A stretch of DNA of 64,000 nucleotides from an uncultured Lachnospiraceae bacterium (GTDB lineage: Bacteria; Bacillota; Clostridia; Lachnospirales; Lachnospiraceae). The position numbers were made by a program, and so were the translations under genes. Numbering within the stretch: the first letter of the stretch is position 1; each line of letters opens with the position of its first letter. Shown here piece by piece: positions 51,226-59,606 of this stretch. The notes beneath the pieces were generated by a model, which saw only the letters and a list, made by a program, of their open reading frames with translations, searched no databases and was not told the DNA's origin. The DNA is taken from assembly GCA_910587045.1 (NCBI GenBank), contig CAJULG010000008.1:40502-104501 (forward strand), written 5' to 3'.

Positions 51226-51780
51226 ATGGATGCCTCCGAAGAGAATCAACTGCGGATTTATGATCTGACAGAAGAAAAAAAGAAGCTGAAGCTGCAAATT
51301 GATGAGGAACAGTATATGAATCTCTCGCTCCATCGGAGGCGCAGTATGTTTTCTGCTTCCATAATCAAGAATATAGTGATCTTTCTTTACTTCTTGTTTC
51401 TGTATCTGGGAATGAAATTTCTGGTAAATATAATGGATATCGGGGAGGCGGTTAAGGATAACCCGGTGGTGAAAAAACTGCTGGAACTTTCGGACCCTGC
51501 GCTGGGACTGATCGAGGGAGCTTTGCTTCTTGTACTGGTGGTCACAGTCATTTTCTTTGTCCGGAAGCTGTATCTGATCTGGCTGAACAGTGATGATCCG
51601 GCAGCAATAGAGCTGGCAGAGAAAACGCAGCGTCAGACCTATAACCGGCAGATCGCCGGAAGTAATCAGAAGCTTGCGGCTCTGCTGTTTCATTTGCAGG
51701 AGATTGAGGAGGAACTGTATATTCGTAGCGAAAAAGAAAAGGATATAAACGGTGATTATAATGAATATAAACAATATTGA
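51226..51780 (+). CDS. Membrane protein of unknown function at the end of the RiPP cluster
   Basis: I do not recognise this 184-residue protein. It has an N-terminal charged coiled-coil segment (about 10-30), a transmembrane helix (about 46-66), an external loop, a second helix (about 93-113) and a C-terminal coiled-coil/Glu-rich tail. Two helices with long charged ends facing the cytoplasm fit an immunity protein or an export helper. It starts 81 bases after the precursor, behind a terminator. It is the last gene before the purA promoter. Function is inferred from position only. Confidence 0.7.
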   Translation: MDASEENQLRIYDLTEEKKKLKLQIDEEQYMNLSLHRRRSMFSASIIKNIVIFLYFLFLYLGMKFLVNIMDIGEAVKDNPVVKKLLELSDPALGLIEGALLLVLVVTVIFFVRKLYLIWLNSDDPAAIELAEKTQRQTYNRQIAGSNQKLAALLFHLQEIEEELYIRSEKEKDINGDYNEYKQY

Positions 51781-51781
51781 T

Positions 51782-51810
51782 TTTACTTATGCCATGAGTT
51801 GAGATATACT
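51782..51810 (+). promoter_or_regulatory. Promoter of purA
   Basis: TTTACT (51782-51787), 17 bases and TATACT (51805-51810). A start near 51817 gives a leader of about 72 bases with a small hairpin (TCCTG/CAGGA, 51856-51873). Confidence 0.5.
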
Positions 51811-51888
51811 GGTAAGGCATTGTGAGTGTAAATATGCAGACAATGGCAGAAGAATTCCTGCAACAGAGCAGGAGCTAGGAGGAAAGGC

Positions 51889-53163
51889 ATGGTTAAAGCA
51901 ATCGTAGGTGCAAACTGGGGGGACGAAGGAAAAGGAAAGATAACAGATACACTGGCAAAGGAATCCGATATTATTGTCAGATTCCAGGGAGGAGCCAATG
52001 CAGGACATACCATTGTAAACAACTATGGTAAATTTGCATTACATACTCTGCCGTCCGGTGTGTTTTATGATCATACCACCAGTGTCATTGGAAACGGTGT
52101 TGCTCTGGACATTCCAAAGCTGGTCGGTGAGCTGGAGGAAGTAGTATCAAAGGGAGTTCCAAGGCCGAAGATTTTAGTATCGGATCGTGCGCAGATTGTC
52201 ATGCCATATCATATCTTATTTGATACCTATGAGGAAGCGAGACTGGCCGGTAAGTCCTTTGGCTCCACGAAATCAGGGATTGCTCCCTTCTATTCTGATA
52301 AATATGCAAAAATCGGCTTTCAGGTAAGCGAGTTATTTGATGAAGTTGCATTAAAGGAAAAGCTGGAGCGGGTATTGGTACAGAAGAATGTGCTGATAGA
52401 GCATCTGTATCATCAGCCACTGTTAAACGCAGATGAGCTTTTTAATACCTTAATGGAATACCGCAAGATGATTGAACCATATGTATGCGATACATCCGCA
52501 TATCTGTATCAGGCGATCCAGGAGGGAAAGAATATCCTGCTGGAAGGACAACTGGGTTCTTTAAAGGATCCGGATCATGGCATCTATCCGATGGTTACCT
52601 CGTCATCTACACTGGCCGGTTACGGTGCCATAGGTGCAGGGATTCCGCCTTATGAGATTAAGAAGGTGATCACGGTATGTAAGGCATATTCCAGTGCAGT
52701 AGGCGCCGGGGCATTTGTCAGCGAGATATTTGGCGAGGAAGCCGATGAATTGCGGAAGCGCGGCGGTGACGGCGGTGAATATGGTGCAACTACCGGACGA
52801 CCAAGACGGATGGGCTGGTTTGACTGTGTGGCTTCCCGGTACGGATGCCGGATTCAGGGAACAACGGATGTTGCCTTTACCGTGCTGGATGTATTAGGAT
52901 ATTTAGATGAGATTCCAGTATGTACGGGTTATGAAATTGATGGCAGGATAACAGATGATTTTCCGACAACCACACAATTAGAAAAGGCAAAGCCGGTATT
53001 GGAGGTGCTTCCGGGCTGGAAGACAGATATCCGCGGAATCAGACGCTATGAGGAACTTCCGGAGAACTGCCGTAATTATATTGAGTTTGTGGAAAAGCAG
53101 CTCGGCTTCCCGATAACGATCATCTCCAATGGACCGGGCCGGGATGATGTGATTTACAGATAG
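51889..53163 (+). CDS. purA: Adenylosuccinate synthetase
   Basis: Joins IMP and aspartate with GTP, the first committed step to AMP. The 424-residue enzyme begins VKAIVGANWGDEGKGKITD (Asp and P-loop-like GDEGKGK, about 10-16), has the IMP loop GGANAGHTIV (about 37-46), and TTGRPRRMGWFD (about 301-312) near the C-terminal GTP site. AGGAGGAAAGG lies before the ATG. The gene lies on the far side of the RiPP cluster from purF and purB, which may mean that the cluster was inserted into a purine gene neighbourhood. Confidence 0.97.
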   Translation: MVKAIVGANWGDEGKGKITDTLAKESDIIVRFQGGANAGHTIVNNYGKFALHTLPSGVFYDHTTSVIGNGVALDIPKLVGELEEVVSKGVPRPKILVSDRAQIVMPYHILFDTYEEARLAGKSFGSTKSGIAPFYSDKYAKIGFQVSELFDEVALKEKLERVLVQKNVLIEHLYHQPLLNADELFNTLMEYRKMIEPYVCDTSAYLYQAIQEGKNILLEGQLGSLKDPDHGIYPMVTSSSTLAGYGAIGAGIPPYEIKKVITVCKAYSSAVGAGAFVSEIFGEEADELRKRGGDGGEYGATTGRPRRMGWFDCVASRYGCRIQGTTDVAFTVLDVLGYLDEIPVCTGYEIDGRITDDFPTTTQLEKAKPVLEVLPGWKTDIRGIRRYEELPENCRNYIEFVEKQLGFPITIISNGPGRDDVIYR

Positions 53164-53201
53164 GACCGGCATTATTATATTATAGAATTTGAGGAAGGCA
53201 T

Positions 53202-53645
53202 ATGGGATTATCATATACTGTAAAAAAGAGTAAAGTGAGCCGTCTGGGTTACCGGATTACCGGAATCGTGTTCCTGTTGCTGGGAATTGCCGGCGTTGTA
53301 TTGGTATGGAAGGTACCGCGTATGCAGTTTCTGGTAATCGCTGTTGCTTTTATGGCGGCATTTTACGGAATATATCTGATCAAGGCATCCGTTCGCCAGC
53401 AGGCGTACGATATCACCTATGAATTTACGGAAGAGCATATCAAGCTGAAGCTTCATAATGGAGAGCGACTGCTGCCTTATGGCGAGGTGACAGGAATCCA
53501 GTGGATTGAGCCAAGTCCCGATATTGATTACTTTATGATTCAGATCAGAAATGGTAAGAAGCAATATGTATTACATTTTGATCATAACCGGCGGTATGGG
53601 GAACGGATTTATGAATATTTAAAGGAACGGGTTCCTGATATGTAA
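53202..53645 (+). CDS. Two-helix membrane protein with PH-like C-terminal domain
   Basis: A 147-residue protein. Two hydrophobic helices (about 20-37 and 45-63) are followed by a beta-rich domain (about 70-145) with ITYEFTEEHIKLKLHNGERLLPYGEVTGI, resembling YcxB/bacterial PH-like domains. Function unknown; such proteins are often envelope-linked. It begins 38 bases after purA and may be in its operon. Confidence 0.7.
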   Translation: MGLSYTVKKSKVSRLGYRITGIVFLLLGIAGVVLVWKVPRMQFLVIAVAFMAAFYGIYLIKASVRQQAYDITYEFTEEHIKLKLHNGERLLPYGEVTGIQWIEPSPDIDYFMIQIRNGKKQYVLHFDHNRRYGERIYEYLKERVPDM

Positions 53646-53683
53646 AAAAGGATCATTTTAATGCAATATCTTCATATTTTTCG

Positions 53684-53772
53684 TTGAAATAGATGAAAGA
53701 ATATAATATAATGCATGGTAGGACAAAAGCGTATACAAGCCTCTGAAACGTTGTTTGTTTCAGAGGCTTTTT
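53684..53772 (+). promoter_or_regulatory. gdhA promoter followed by a leader terminator (attenuator or short RNA)
   Basis: TTGAAA (53684-53689), 17 bases and TATAAT (53707-53712) form a strong promoter with a start near 53719. Only 18 bases later a perfect 13-base-pair terminator stem begins: AAGCCTCTGAAAC (53737-53749) with GTTTCAGAGGCTT (53757-53769), then TTTAT. Transcripts from this promoter would stop as RNAs of about 54 bases unless antitermination occurs. gdhA itself starts 88 bases after the stem. A competing antiterminator fold was not identified. Confidence 0.65.
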
Positions 53773-53859
53773 ATAGCTCTGGCGATGAACCGCGACCTCA
53801 TTGCCGGAAGGAAGTGCGCTTTGTTTAAAGGAGTATTATTTTACAAGGAGGAGTTTGTG

Positions 53860-55194
53860 ATGTCATATGTTGATGACGTGCTTGCATTAGTACATAAGAA
53901 AAATGCAAGCGAACCAGAATTTTTGCAGGCAGTTGACGAGGTGCTGAATTCGCTTCGTCCAGTAATCGAGGCAAATGAGGAGACCTATAGAAAGGAAGCC
54001 TTATTAGAGCGTTTGTGCGAACCGGAGCGGCAGTTTAAGTTCCGCGTTCCATGGGTAGATGATAAGGGACAGGTACAGGTAAACACCGGTTACCGGGTAC
54101 AGTTCAATTCTGCCATCGGACCATATAAGGGTGGCCTGCGGCTTCATCCGTCCGTAAATATCGGTATTATCAAGTTCCTGGGATTTGAGCAGATTTTCAA
54201 GAATTCCCTGACCGGACTTCCGATCGGCGGCGGCAAGGGCGGTTCTGATTTTGATCCGAAGGGAAAGTCAGACCGGGAGGTTATGGCATTCTGCCAGAGC
54301 TTCATGACGGAATTGTGCAAGTATATCGGTGCAGATACGGATGTTCCTGCCGGTGATATCGGAACCGGTGCAAGAGAGATCGGTTACATGTTCGGACAAT
54401 ATAAGAGAATCCGTGGTGTATATGAAGGTGTATTGACCGGTAAGGGCTTGTCCTATGGCGGTTCTCTGGCCAGAACGGAAGCAACCGGTTATGGTTTATT
54501 ATATCTCACAAGAGAAATGTTAAAGTGTAACGGTCATGATATTGCAGGTAAGACCGTATGTATCTCCGGGTCTGGTAATGTAGCGATCTATGCGACCCAG
54601 AAGGCACAGCAGATGGGCGCTAAGGTAGTGACTGTATCTGATTCCACCGGCTGGGTATATGATTCCGAGGGAATTGATGTTGCATTGCTGAAGGAAGTAA
54701 AGGAAGTGAAGCGTGCTCGTTTAACAGAGTATGCAGCAGCCCGTCCGAGTGCAGAGTATCACGAGGGACGCGGCGTATGGTCTGTAAAGTGTGATATTGC
54801 ACTTCCTTGTGCGACACAGAACGAATTACTGATCGAGGATGCAAAGCAGTTGGTTGCAAACGGCTGTCTTGCAGTTGCAGAAGGTGCAAATATGCCGACA
54901 ACCTTGGATGCTACCAAGTATTTACAGGACAATGGTATACTTTTTGCACCTGGTAAGGCGGCAAATGCAGGTGGCGTTGCTACCTCTGCATTAGAGATGA
55001 GCCAGAACAGCGAGCGGCTTTCCTGGAGCTTTGAGGAGGTTGATTCCAAGCTGCAGGGCATTATGGAGAATATTTTCCATAATCTGGATGATGCAGCAAA
55101 GAAGTATGCAACTCCGGGCGATTATGTAGCCGGTGCAAATATTGCCGGATTCTTAAAGGTAGTAGATGCCATGACTGCACAGGGAATCGTGTAA
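53860..55194 (+). CDS. gdhA: NADP-specific glutamate dehydrogenase
   Basis: Assimilates ammonia by reductive amination of 2-oxoglutarate. The start at 53860 (MSYVDDVLALVHKKN) follows AAGGAGGAG; an upstream GTG/ATG frame would cross the leader terminator. The 444 residues show the hexameric GDH motifs YKGGLRLHPSVN (about 87-98), LPIGGGKGGSDFDPKGKSD (catalytic Lys in the GGGKGG loop, about 120-138) and the NAD(P) fold ISGSGNVAIYA (about 236-246). Length is normal for the bacterial NADP form. A terminator follows. Confidence 0.96.
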   Translation: MSYVDDVLALVHKKNASEPEFLQAVDEVLNSLRPVIEANEETYRKEALLERLCEPERQFKFRVPWVDDKGQVQVNTGYRVQFNSAIGPYKGGLRLHPSVNIGIIKFLGFEQIFKNSLTGLPIGGGKGGSDFDPKGKSDREVMAFCQSFMTELCKYIGADTDVPAGDIGTGAREIGYMFGQYKRIRGVYEGVLTGKGLSYGGSLARTEATGYGLLYLTREMLKCNGHDIAGKTVCISGSGNVAIYATQKAQQMGAKVVTVSDSTGWVYDSEGIDVALLKEVKEVKRARLTEYAAARPSAEYHEGRGVWSVKCDIALPCATQNELLIEDAKQLVANGCLAVAEGANMPTTLDATKYLQDNGILFAPGKAANAGGVATSALEMSQNSERLSWSFEEVDSKLQGIMENIFHNLDDAAKKYATPGDYVAGANIAGFLKVVDAMTAQGIV

Positions 55195-55228
55195 TAGCCG
55201 GATTTTAAGAGAATTTAAGATATGAATG

Positions 55229-55262
55229 AGTCTCATAAACTTCGTGTTTATGGGACTTTTCT
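55229..55262 (+). terminator. Terminator after gdhA
   Basis: AGTCTCATAAAC (55229-55240) pairs with GTTTATGGGACT (55246-55257, one G-T pair) around TTCGT and ends in TTTTCTTTTT. Confidence 0.85.
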
Positions 55263-55332
55263 TTTTATATGGTATGAATGTTCCAGAGGAGCGATCGAAG
55301 GTATGTGAATGTTGAAATACCTTAACTATGAC

Positions 55333-55382
55333 TTGACAGATATATCAGATTGATATATTATACATATATCAGTCTGATATAG
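55333..55382 (+). promoter_or_regulatory. padR promoter with two operator palindromes
   Basis: TTGACA (55333-55338), 17 bases and TATTAT (55356-55361). ATATATCA-GAT-TGATATAT (55340-55358) is a perfect palindrome between the boxes, and ATATATCA-GTC-TGATATAG (55364-55382) lies over the start point. Their centres are 24 bases apart. This fits autoregulation by the PadR dimer encoded directly downstream. Confidence 0.8.
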
Positions 55383-55398
55383 AATGGGAGCGGTGGCA

Positions 55399-55944
55399 AT
55401 GGCAGTAGAAAAGAAGATTGATTGTGTGATCCTGGGGTTATTAAGTCATGAGGATCTGACAGGATATGAGATTAAGAAGCGAATGGATACGTCCTTAAAG
55501 TATTTCTGGGGGGCAAGCTATGGCAGTATCTACCCTGCACTTGCCGAACTGGTAGAGCGGGGGCTGGCGAAGAAACGTGACGGTGCGGAAAATAAGCGAA
55601 GTAAAATTATATATTCGATCACCGGAGCAGGAAGGAGCTATTTAAAAGAATGGCTGCAGGTTCCGGTGGAACGGGACGAACTGCGGTATGAAACACTGCT
55701 GAAGCTATTCTTTGGCAATGAAGGCGGTCCGTCACAGGCAGTCTTTCATATTGATGCCTTTCAGGAGAAAATAGAGCGGGAGCTGCCTTATCTGCTTGGG
55801 GCAGAGGATAAACTAAAAAACTGCATGGAGCTGGATGATACGCATAAGTATTATCTGTTGACGGTAGAATTTGGTATTAAAACCTATCATGCCTACCTGG
55901 AATGGTGTAAGGAAGCAAGGACATTATTAGAGGAGGGGAAATAG
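55399..55944 (+). CDS. PadR family transcriptional regulator
   Basis: A 181-residue winged-helix repressor. The N-terminal domain has VILGLLSHEDLTGYEIKKRMD (about 12-32) and SYGSIYPALAELVERGLA (about 41-58), the PadR hallmark. The Vir/C-terminal domain (about 90-180) provides dimerisation. The start at 55399 (MAVEKKID) has GGAG 8 bases upstream; the ATG at 55384 lacks a site. Two operators in its own promoter point to autoregulation. The following membrane gene starts 1 base after its stop and is the likely target. Confidence 0.9.
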   Translation: MAVEKKIDCVILGLLSHEDLTGYEIKKRMDTSLKYFWGASYGSIYPALAELVERGLAKKRDGAENKRSKIIYSITGAGRSYLKEWLQVPVERDELRYETLLKLFFGNEGGPSQAVFHIDAFQEKIERELPYLLGAEDKLKNCMELDDTHKYYLLTVEFGIKTYHAYLEWCKEARTLLEEGK

Positions 55945-55945
55945 A

Positions 55946-56440
55946 ATGCTTGGACATTTGGGATTTTCATATATAGGCTTCCTGTTTCTGCTTCTGTTGA
56001 TCGTTCCGAACCTGGTCTGGATGAGGAGGCAGCCACAGGGATATAGTGCAGAAAATGAGAATAAGCAGCTCGCCATTTTCGAACGAACAGGAGAGGTGCT
56101 TACTACCTGCTGCGCCCTTTTCTTTTCGGATTTTAATCTGCGGCCGTTGTCCATATGGTCGCTGTGGCTTGGATGTGCAGTTGTTTTGATGATCCTGTAT
56201 GAGATCTGGTGGGTACGGTATTTCAAAAGCGAACGAAGGCTGACAGATTTTTACAGCAGTTTTCTGGGCATTCCGGTGGCTGGTGCAACCCTGCCGGTGC
56301 TTGCATTTTTTTTGCTTGGAATATACGGGAGGGTGATATGGATGCTGATCGCAAGTATTATTTTAGGGATCGGGCATATCGGTATTCATCTGCAGCACCG
56401 TAAAGAAATGAATAAAATAAATGAGAAGAAAGAGAAATAA
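55946..56440 (+). CDS. Integral membrane protein under PadR control
   Basis: A 164-residue protein with four to five hydrophobic helices (about 9-24, 50-62, 72-90, 113-130, 133-148) and a short basic tail ending in a Lys/Glu-rich stretch. I recognise no named family. It is co-transcribed with padR (1-base gap), so expression should rise when the PadR ligand is present. Such pairs often deal with envelope stress or drugs. A strong terminator follows. Confidence 0.75.
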   Translation: MLGHLGFSYIGFLFLLLLIVPNLVWMRRQPQGYSAENENKQLAIFERTGEVLTTCCALFFSDFNLRPLSIWSLWLGCAVVLMILYEIWWVRYFKSERRLTDFYSSFLGIPVAGATLPVLAFFLLGIYGRVIWMLIASIILGIGHIGIHLQHRKEMNKINEKKEK

Positions 56441-56467
56441 AAACAGACCGGATGAATCGGTCCGGAT

Positions 56468-56503
56468 AAAACATCCTGTCAGTTTCCGGCTGACAGGATG
56501 TTT
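56468..56503. terminator. Terminator between the PadR operon and the - strand membrane gene
   Basis: AAACATCCTGTCAG (56468-56481) pairs perfectly with CTGACAGGATGTTT (56490-56503). A/T flanks permit use on both strands; the - strand gene ends 46 bases away. Confidence 0.88.
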
Positions 56504-56549
56504 GTTATAAAATACGAAATCAGTTCTAGCATCAGGAACAGAATACGAA

Positions 56550-57392
56550 TTATAGTTGGGATCCCTTGACAAGCAGCGATAAGGCTTCCCTCAACCCATC
56601 ATCCATGTAGACGTCATTTCCAAGGGTTATGCTCATCAAATTCATTGTTCCGTAGTTCCAGCGGATCTCGATGGGTTCCGTGTATCCACGGACTTCTGTA
56701 GTTCCTTTCAAAATCAGATATTCCGGATCGGAGGCGGTAGCCGCCTTGTATTTATAAACCGGCTCTGTAACGGTGCTTTCGATGAGCTGATGGTAGGAAT
56801 AACGATTGACGCCTATTTGAACAGAATAGAATTCTAACATCATGCTTCCGGCAGTTGCCTTTTTAGCTTCCTGTATTTTATTTACATTGCTTCCACAGAG
56901 AATAACAAGCACAACCTCAATACCGATGAGAATAAGGGGGATTATTTGCTTATCCCCGTTATCCTGAAAGCGTTTGATCCAATAAACAAAAGGGAAGAGC
57001 CATGCCCACAGGATCAATGATTTATCGCTGCATTTTTTGTAAACCATGATGATCGCATCGGCGATCCAGAACAGATTGGCAACACTAACGATTTTAGACA
57101 TGGTAAGCCACATGGAATTGCCATAGTTTCCATTTGTTATAGTAATAAGCGCATAAAGAATGGAACCTGTGAAGATTGCTATGCCGATATAGAACAGAAC
57201 CGGCAGAAAGGTATTGGTCTGTGTTAGGATCGTCGCGCTCTGCGGAGGCGTTTTTTCTACATTCTGGTATTGATCTGCAATGAATTTTGTATCAGTATCC
57301 CCAATATAAACCATATCAGTTCCGGTACTGTCTACATTACCGGATGCAGGGCTGTGATCTGCTCCCTCTACGTTGTTTAATTGAAATCCCAT
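56550..57392 (-). CDS. Multi-pass membrane protein, paralog of the 61569-62525 gene
   Basis: A 280-residue protein of no family I recognise. The N-terminus is MGFQLNNVEG, then a variable acidic region to FIADQYQ (about 38-44). Four hydrophobic helices follow (about 60-85, 97-117, 124-140, 148-166). A C-terminal, probably extracellular, domain of about 110 residues begins near 167. A second gene at 61569-62525 shares the MGFQL start, the IA-[DN]-Q-Y motif, the helix pattern and the C-terminal TEP-x-Y segment. The two flank the iorAB-CoA ligase cluster in the same orientation. Confidence 0.75.
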   Translation of the reverse strand: MGFQLNNVEGADHSPASGNVDSTGTDMVYIGDTDTKFIADQYQNVEKTPPQSATILTQTNTFLPVLFYIGIAIFTGSILYALITITNGNYGNSMWLTMSKIVSVANLFWIADAIIMVYKKCSDKSLILWAWLFPFVYWIKRFQDNGDKQIIPLILIGIEVVLVILCGSNVNKIQEAKKATAGSMMLEFYSVQIGVNRYSYHQLIESTVTEPVYKYKAATASDPEYLILKGTTEVRGYTEPIEIRWNYGTMNLMSITLGNDVYMDDGLREALSLLVKGSQL

Positions 57393-57622
57393 TCCTTATC
57401 CCCCTTCTTCATTTCATGAATTATGCTTCTGAAACTATAATCATTATAGCAGAAGGGGGCTTGTTGATTCGTATGGAATAAGGCACAATAGAAGGTATAA
57501 TGTGTGAAAAACCGCACGATAGAATAGAATGTATCTTTTGCAACCATTCTGACTTCATATTTTGACGGTATATTGTCCTGGCTGCATGCTCTCATATAAG
57601 AGTAGTATTTTCCCTCGAATAA

Positions 57623-57631
57623 TGTTATACT
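57623..57631 (+). promoter_or_regulatory. Extended -10 promoter of iorAB
   Basis: TG-T-TATACT (57623-57631) is an extended -10 element. The start should be near 57638, only 4 bases before the first ATG (57642). This argues for the TTG at 57675 as the real start of iorA. Confidence 0.6.
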
Positions 57632-57674
57632 TTATCCGATTATGAATAATATTCAACAGACAGGAGAGATAATT

Positions 57675-59498
57675 TTGATACAGAAGTTTTTAATGGGAAA
57701 TGAGGCCATTGCCTTAGGCGCCATTCATGCCGGTGTGAACCTGGTCGCCGGTTATCCGGGAACACCTTCTACGGAGGTATTGGAGACCGTGGCAAAGCAA
57801 AATGACGGAAGCATTTATGTGGAATGGTCGGTGAATGAGAAAGCAGCATTAGAAGTGGCAGCCGGCGCTTCCTATGCCGGAGCCAGAACCCTGGTTACTA
57901 TGAAGCAGGTGGGTCTGAATGTGGCATCCGATCCCCTTATGAGTCTGGCCTATGTAGGCGTCAAGGGAGGAATGGTAATTTTAAGCGCCGATGATCCGGG
58001 GCCGATTTCCTCTCAGACGGAACAGGATACCAGACATTTTGCGCAGTTTGCCAAGCTGCCGGTCTTTGATCCGTCTTCGCCGGAGGAAGCCTATGAGATG
58101 ATACAGGATGCCTTCGCCTGCTCTGAGAAATGGGGAACACCTGTGTTGTTCCGCCCGACCACCAGAGTATGTCATGGCTGTGCTTCTGTTCCGGTGCGGG
58201 AGCAGTATGAGAAGCATGAGATAGAAGGATTTATAAAGGATACTATGCGCTGGGTGATATTTCCGCGTACTTCATTTCTGAATCATGAAAAGCTGGAACA
58301 ACGGAATCCAAAGCTGGGAGAAGAATTCTCTGCTTATCGGTTTAACCGGCTGACCGGAAATGGAAAAAAGGGTATCTGTACCTCTGGTATCAGCTATGCA
58401 TATACAAGAGAGGCATTGGAATGTGGAACGGAGGAAGCGTATAAGCTGTTGAAGGTTGCTACGGCTCATCCATTTCCGGAAACACTGGCACTTCAGTTTC
58501 TGGAGGGACTGGATGAGGTGCTGTGTATAGAAGAATTAGATCCGGTCTTAGAGAAAGAACTGCTTTGTCTGTGTGGTAAGCACCATCTGAAGATAACGAT
58601 TCATGGAAAGCTGGATGGAAGCGTGCAGGCGGCGGGAGAGAATACCGTAGAATCTGTGAAGGCGGTATTGAAAGATTATCTCGGACTTCATTGGGAGAAG
58701 GCCTGTGATCCTGTAACACCGGAGCTTCCGGTCCGGCCGCCGGTATTATGTGCCGGTTGTCCGCATCGTGCGTCCTTCTATGCCGTGAAGCAGGCCATGA
58801 AGGGAAGAAAGGCAGTATTTAGCGGGGATATCGGCTGTTATACTCTAGGGAACGCAGCGCCACTGGATATGGTTGATACCTGTCTGTGCATGGGGGCAGA
58901 TGTGACCATGGCACAGGGACTACACCGGGCAGAGCCGGATACGGTTAATTTCTCGTTTATCGGGGATTCCACCTTTTTTGCATCCGGTATTACAGGGATC
59001 ATAAATGCTGTTTACAATCAGACAGATATCATCGTGATTATCCTGGATAATTCCACGACTGCCATGACAGGACATCAGCCTCATCCGGGAACCGGTGTCC
59101 GCATGATGGAGCAGACAGAAGAGGAAGCGAAAGGAACACCAAAGGAAATCAGCAGTAAGATCAGCATTGAGAAGCTGCTGCAGGCATTGGATCTGACTTC
59201 TGTCGAGACGATAGACCCGCTGCACTTTTCCGAGGCTGTGGAGGCGGTTGAACGTGCAGCGGAGCTGCCGGGCGTGAAGGCGGTCATTTTCCGTTCCCCA
59301 TGTATAGCAGTTGCCAGGCCGCAGAATCCGTATCAGATAAATGGAAACTGTATTAATTGCAAAAAGTGTATTCGAGAACTGGGATGTCCTGCGATCGTGT
59401 TAGAGAATGGAATGCCGGTTATTGAGAAAAGCCTGTGTACCGGCTGTTCCCTTTGTTCCCAGATTTGTCCGTGCGATGCGATCACTCCGACAGCATAA
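57675..59498 (+). CDS. iorA: Indolepyruvate ferredoxin oxidoreductase, alpha subunit
   Basis: Oxidatively decarboxylates aryl pyruvates to aryl-acetyl-CoA with ferredoxin. The TTG at 57675 has AGGAGA 8 bases upstream; an ATG 33 bases earlier would leave almost no leader. The 607 residues have the pyrimidine domain (AGYPGTPSTEVLE, about 30-42) and the TPP domain (GDIGCYTLGNAAP about 382-394, GDSTFFASGITG about 434-445). The C-terminus holds two 4Fe-4S ferredoxin motifs (CINCKKCIRELGCP and CTGCSLCSQICPC). iorB and a CoA ligase follow. Confidence 0.93.
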   Translation: MIQKFLMGNEAIALGAIHAGVNLVAGYPGTPSTEVLETVAKQNDGSIYVEWSVNEKAALEVAAGASYAGARTLVTMKQVGLNVASDPLMSLAYVGVKGGMVILSADDPGPISSQTEQDTRHFAQFAKLPVFDPSSPEEAYEMIQDAFACSEKWGTPVLFRPTTRVCHGCASVPVREQYEKHEIEGFIKDTMRWVIFPRTSFLNHEKLEQRNPKLGEEFSAYRFNRLTGNGKKGICTSGISYAYTREALECGTEEAYKLLKVATAHPFPETLALQFLEGLDEVLCIEELDPVLEKELLCLCGKHHLKITIHGKLDGSVQAAGENTVESVKAVLKDYLGLHWEKACDPVTPELPVRPPVLCAGCPHRASFYAVKQAMKGRKAVFSGDIGCYTLGNAAPLDMVDTCLCMGADVTMAQGLHRAEPDTVNFSFIGDSTFFASGITGIINAVYNQTDIIVIILDNSTTAMTGHQPHPGTGVRMMEQTEEEAKGTPKEISSKISIEKLLQALDLTSVETIDPLHFSEAVEAVERAAELPGVKAVIFRSPCIAVARPQNPYQINGNCINCKKCIRELGCPAIVLENGMPVIEKSLCTGCSLCSQICPCDAITPTA

Positions 59499-59606
59499 AT
59501 GCATACTGCCTGCCGGCCTTTACAATGACCGGAGCGGGCAGCGGAACAAGGGAAATAAAAGCCGGACATATAGACAGACTTAGTGAAAAGAAGGAGATTC
59601 CAGAAT

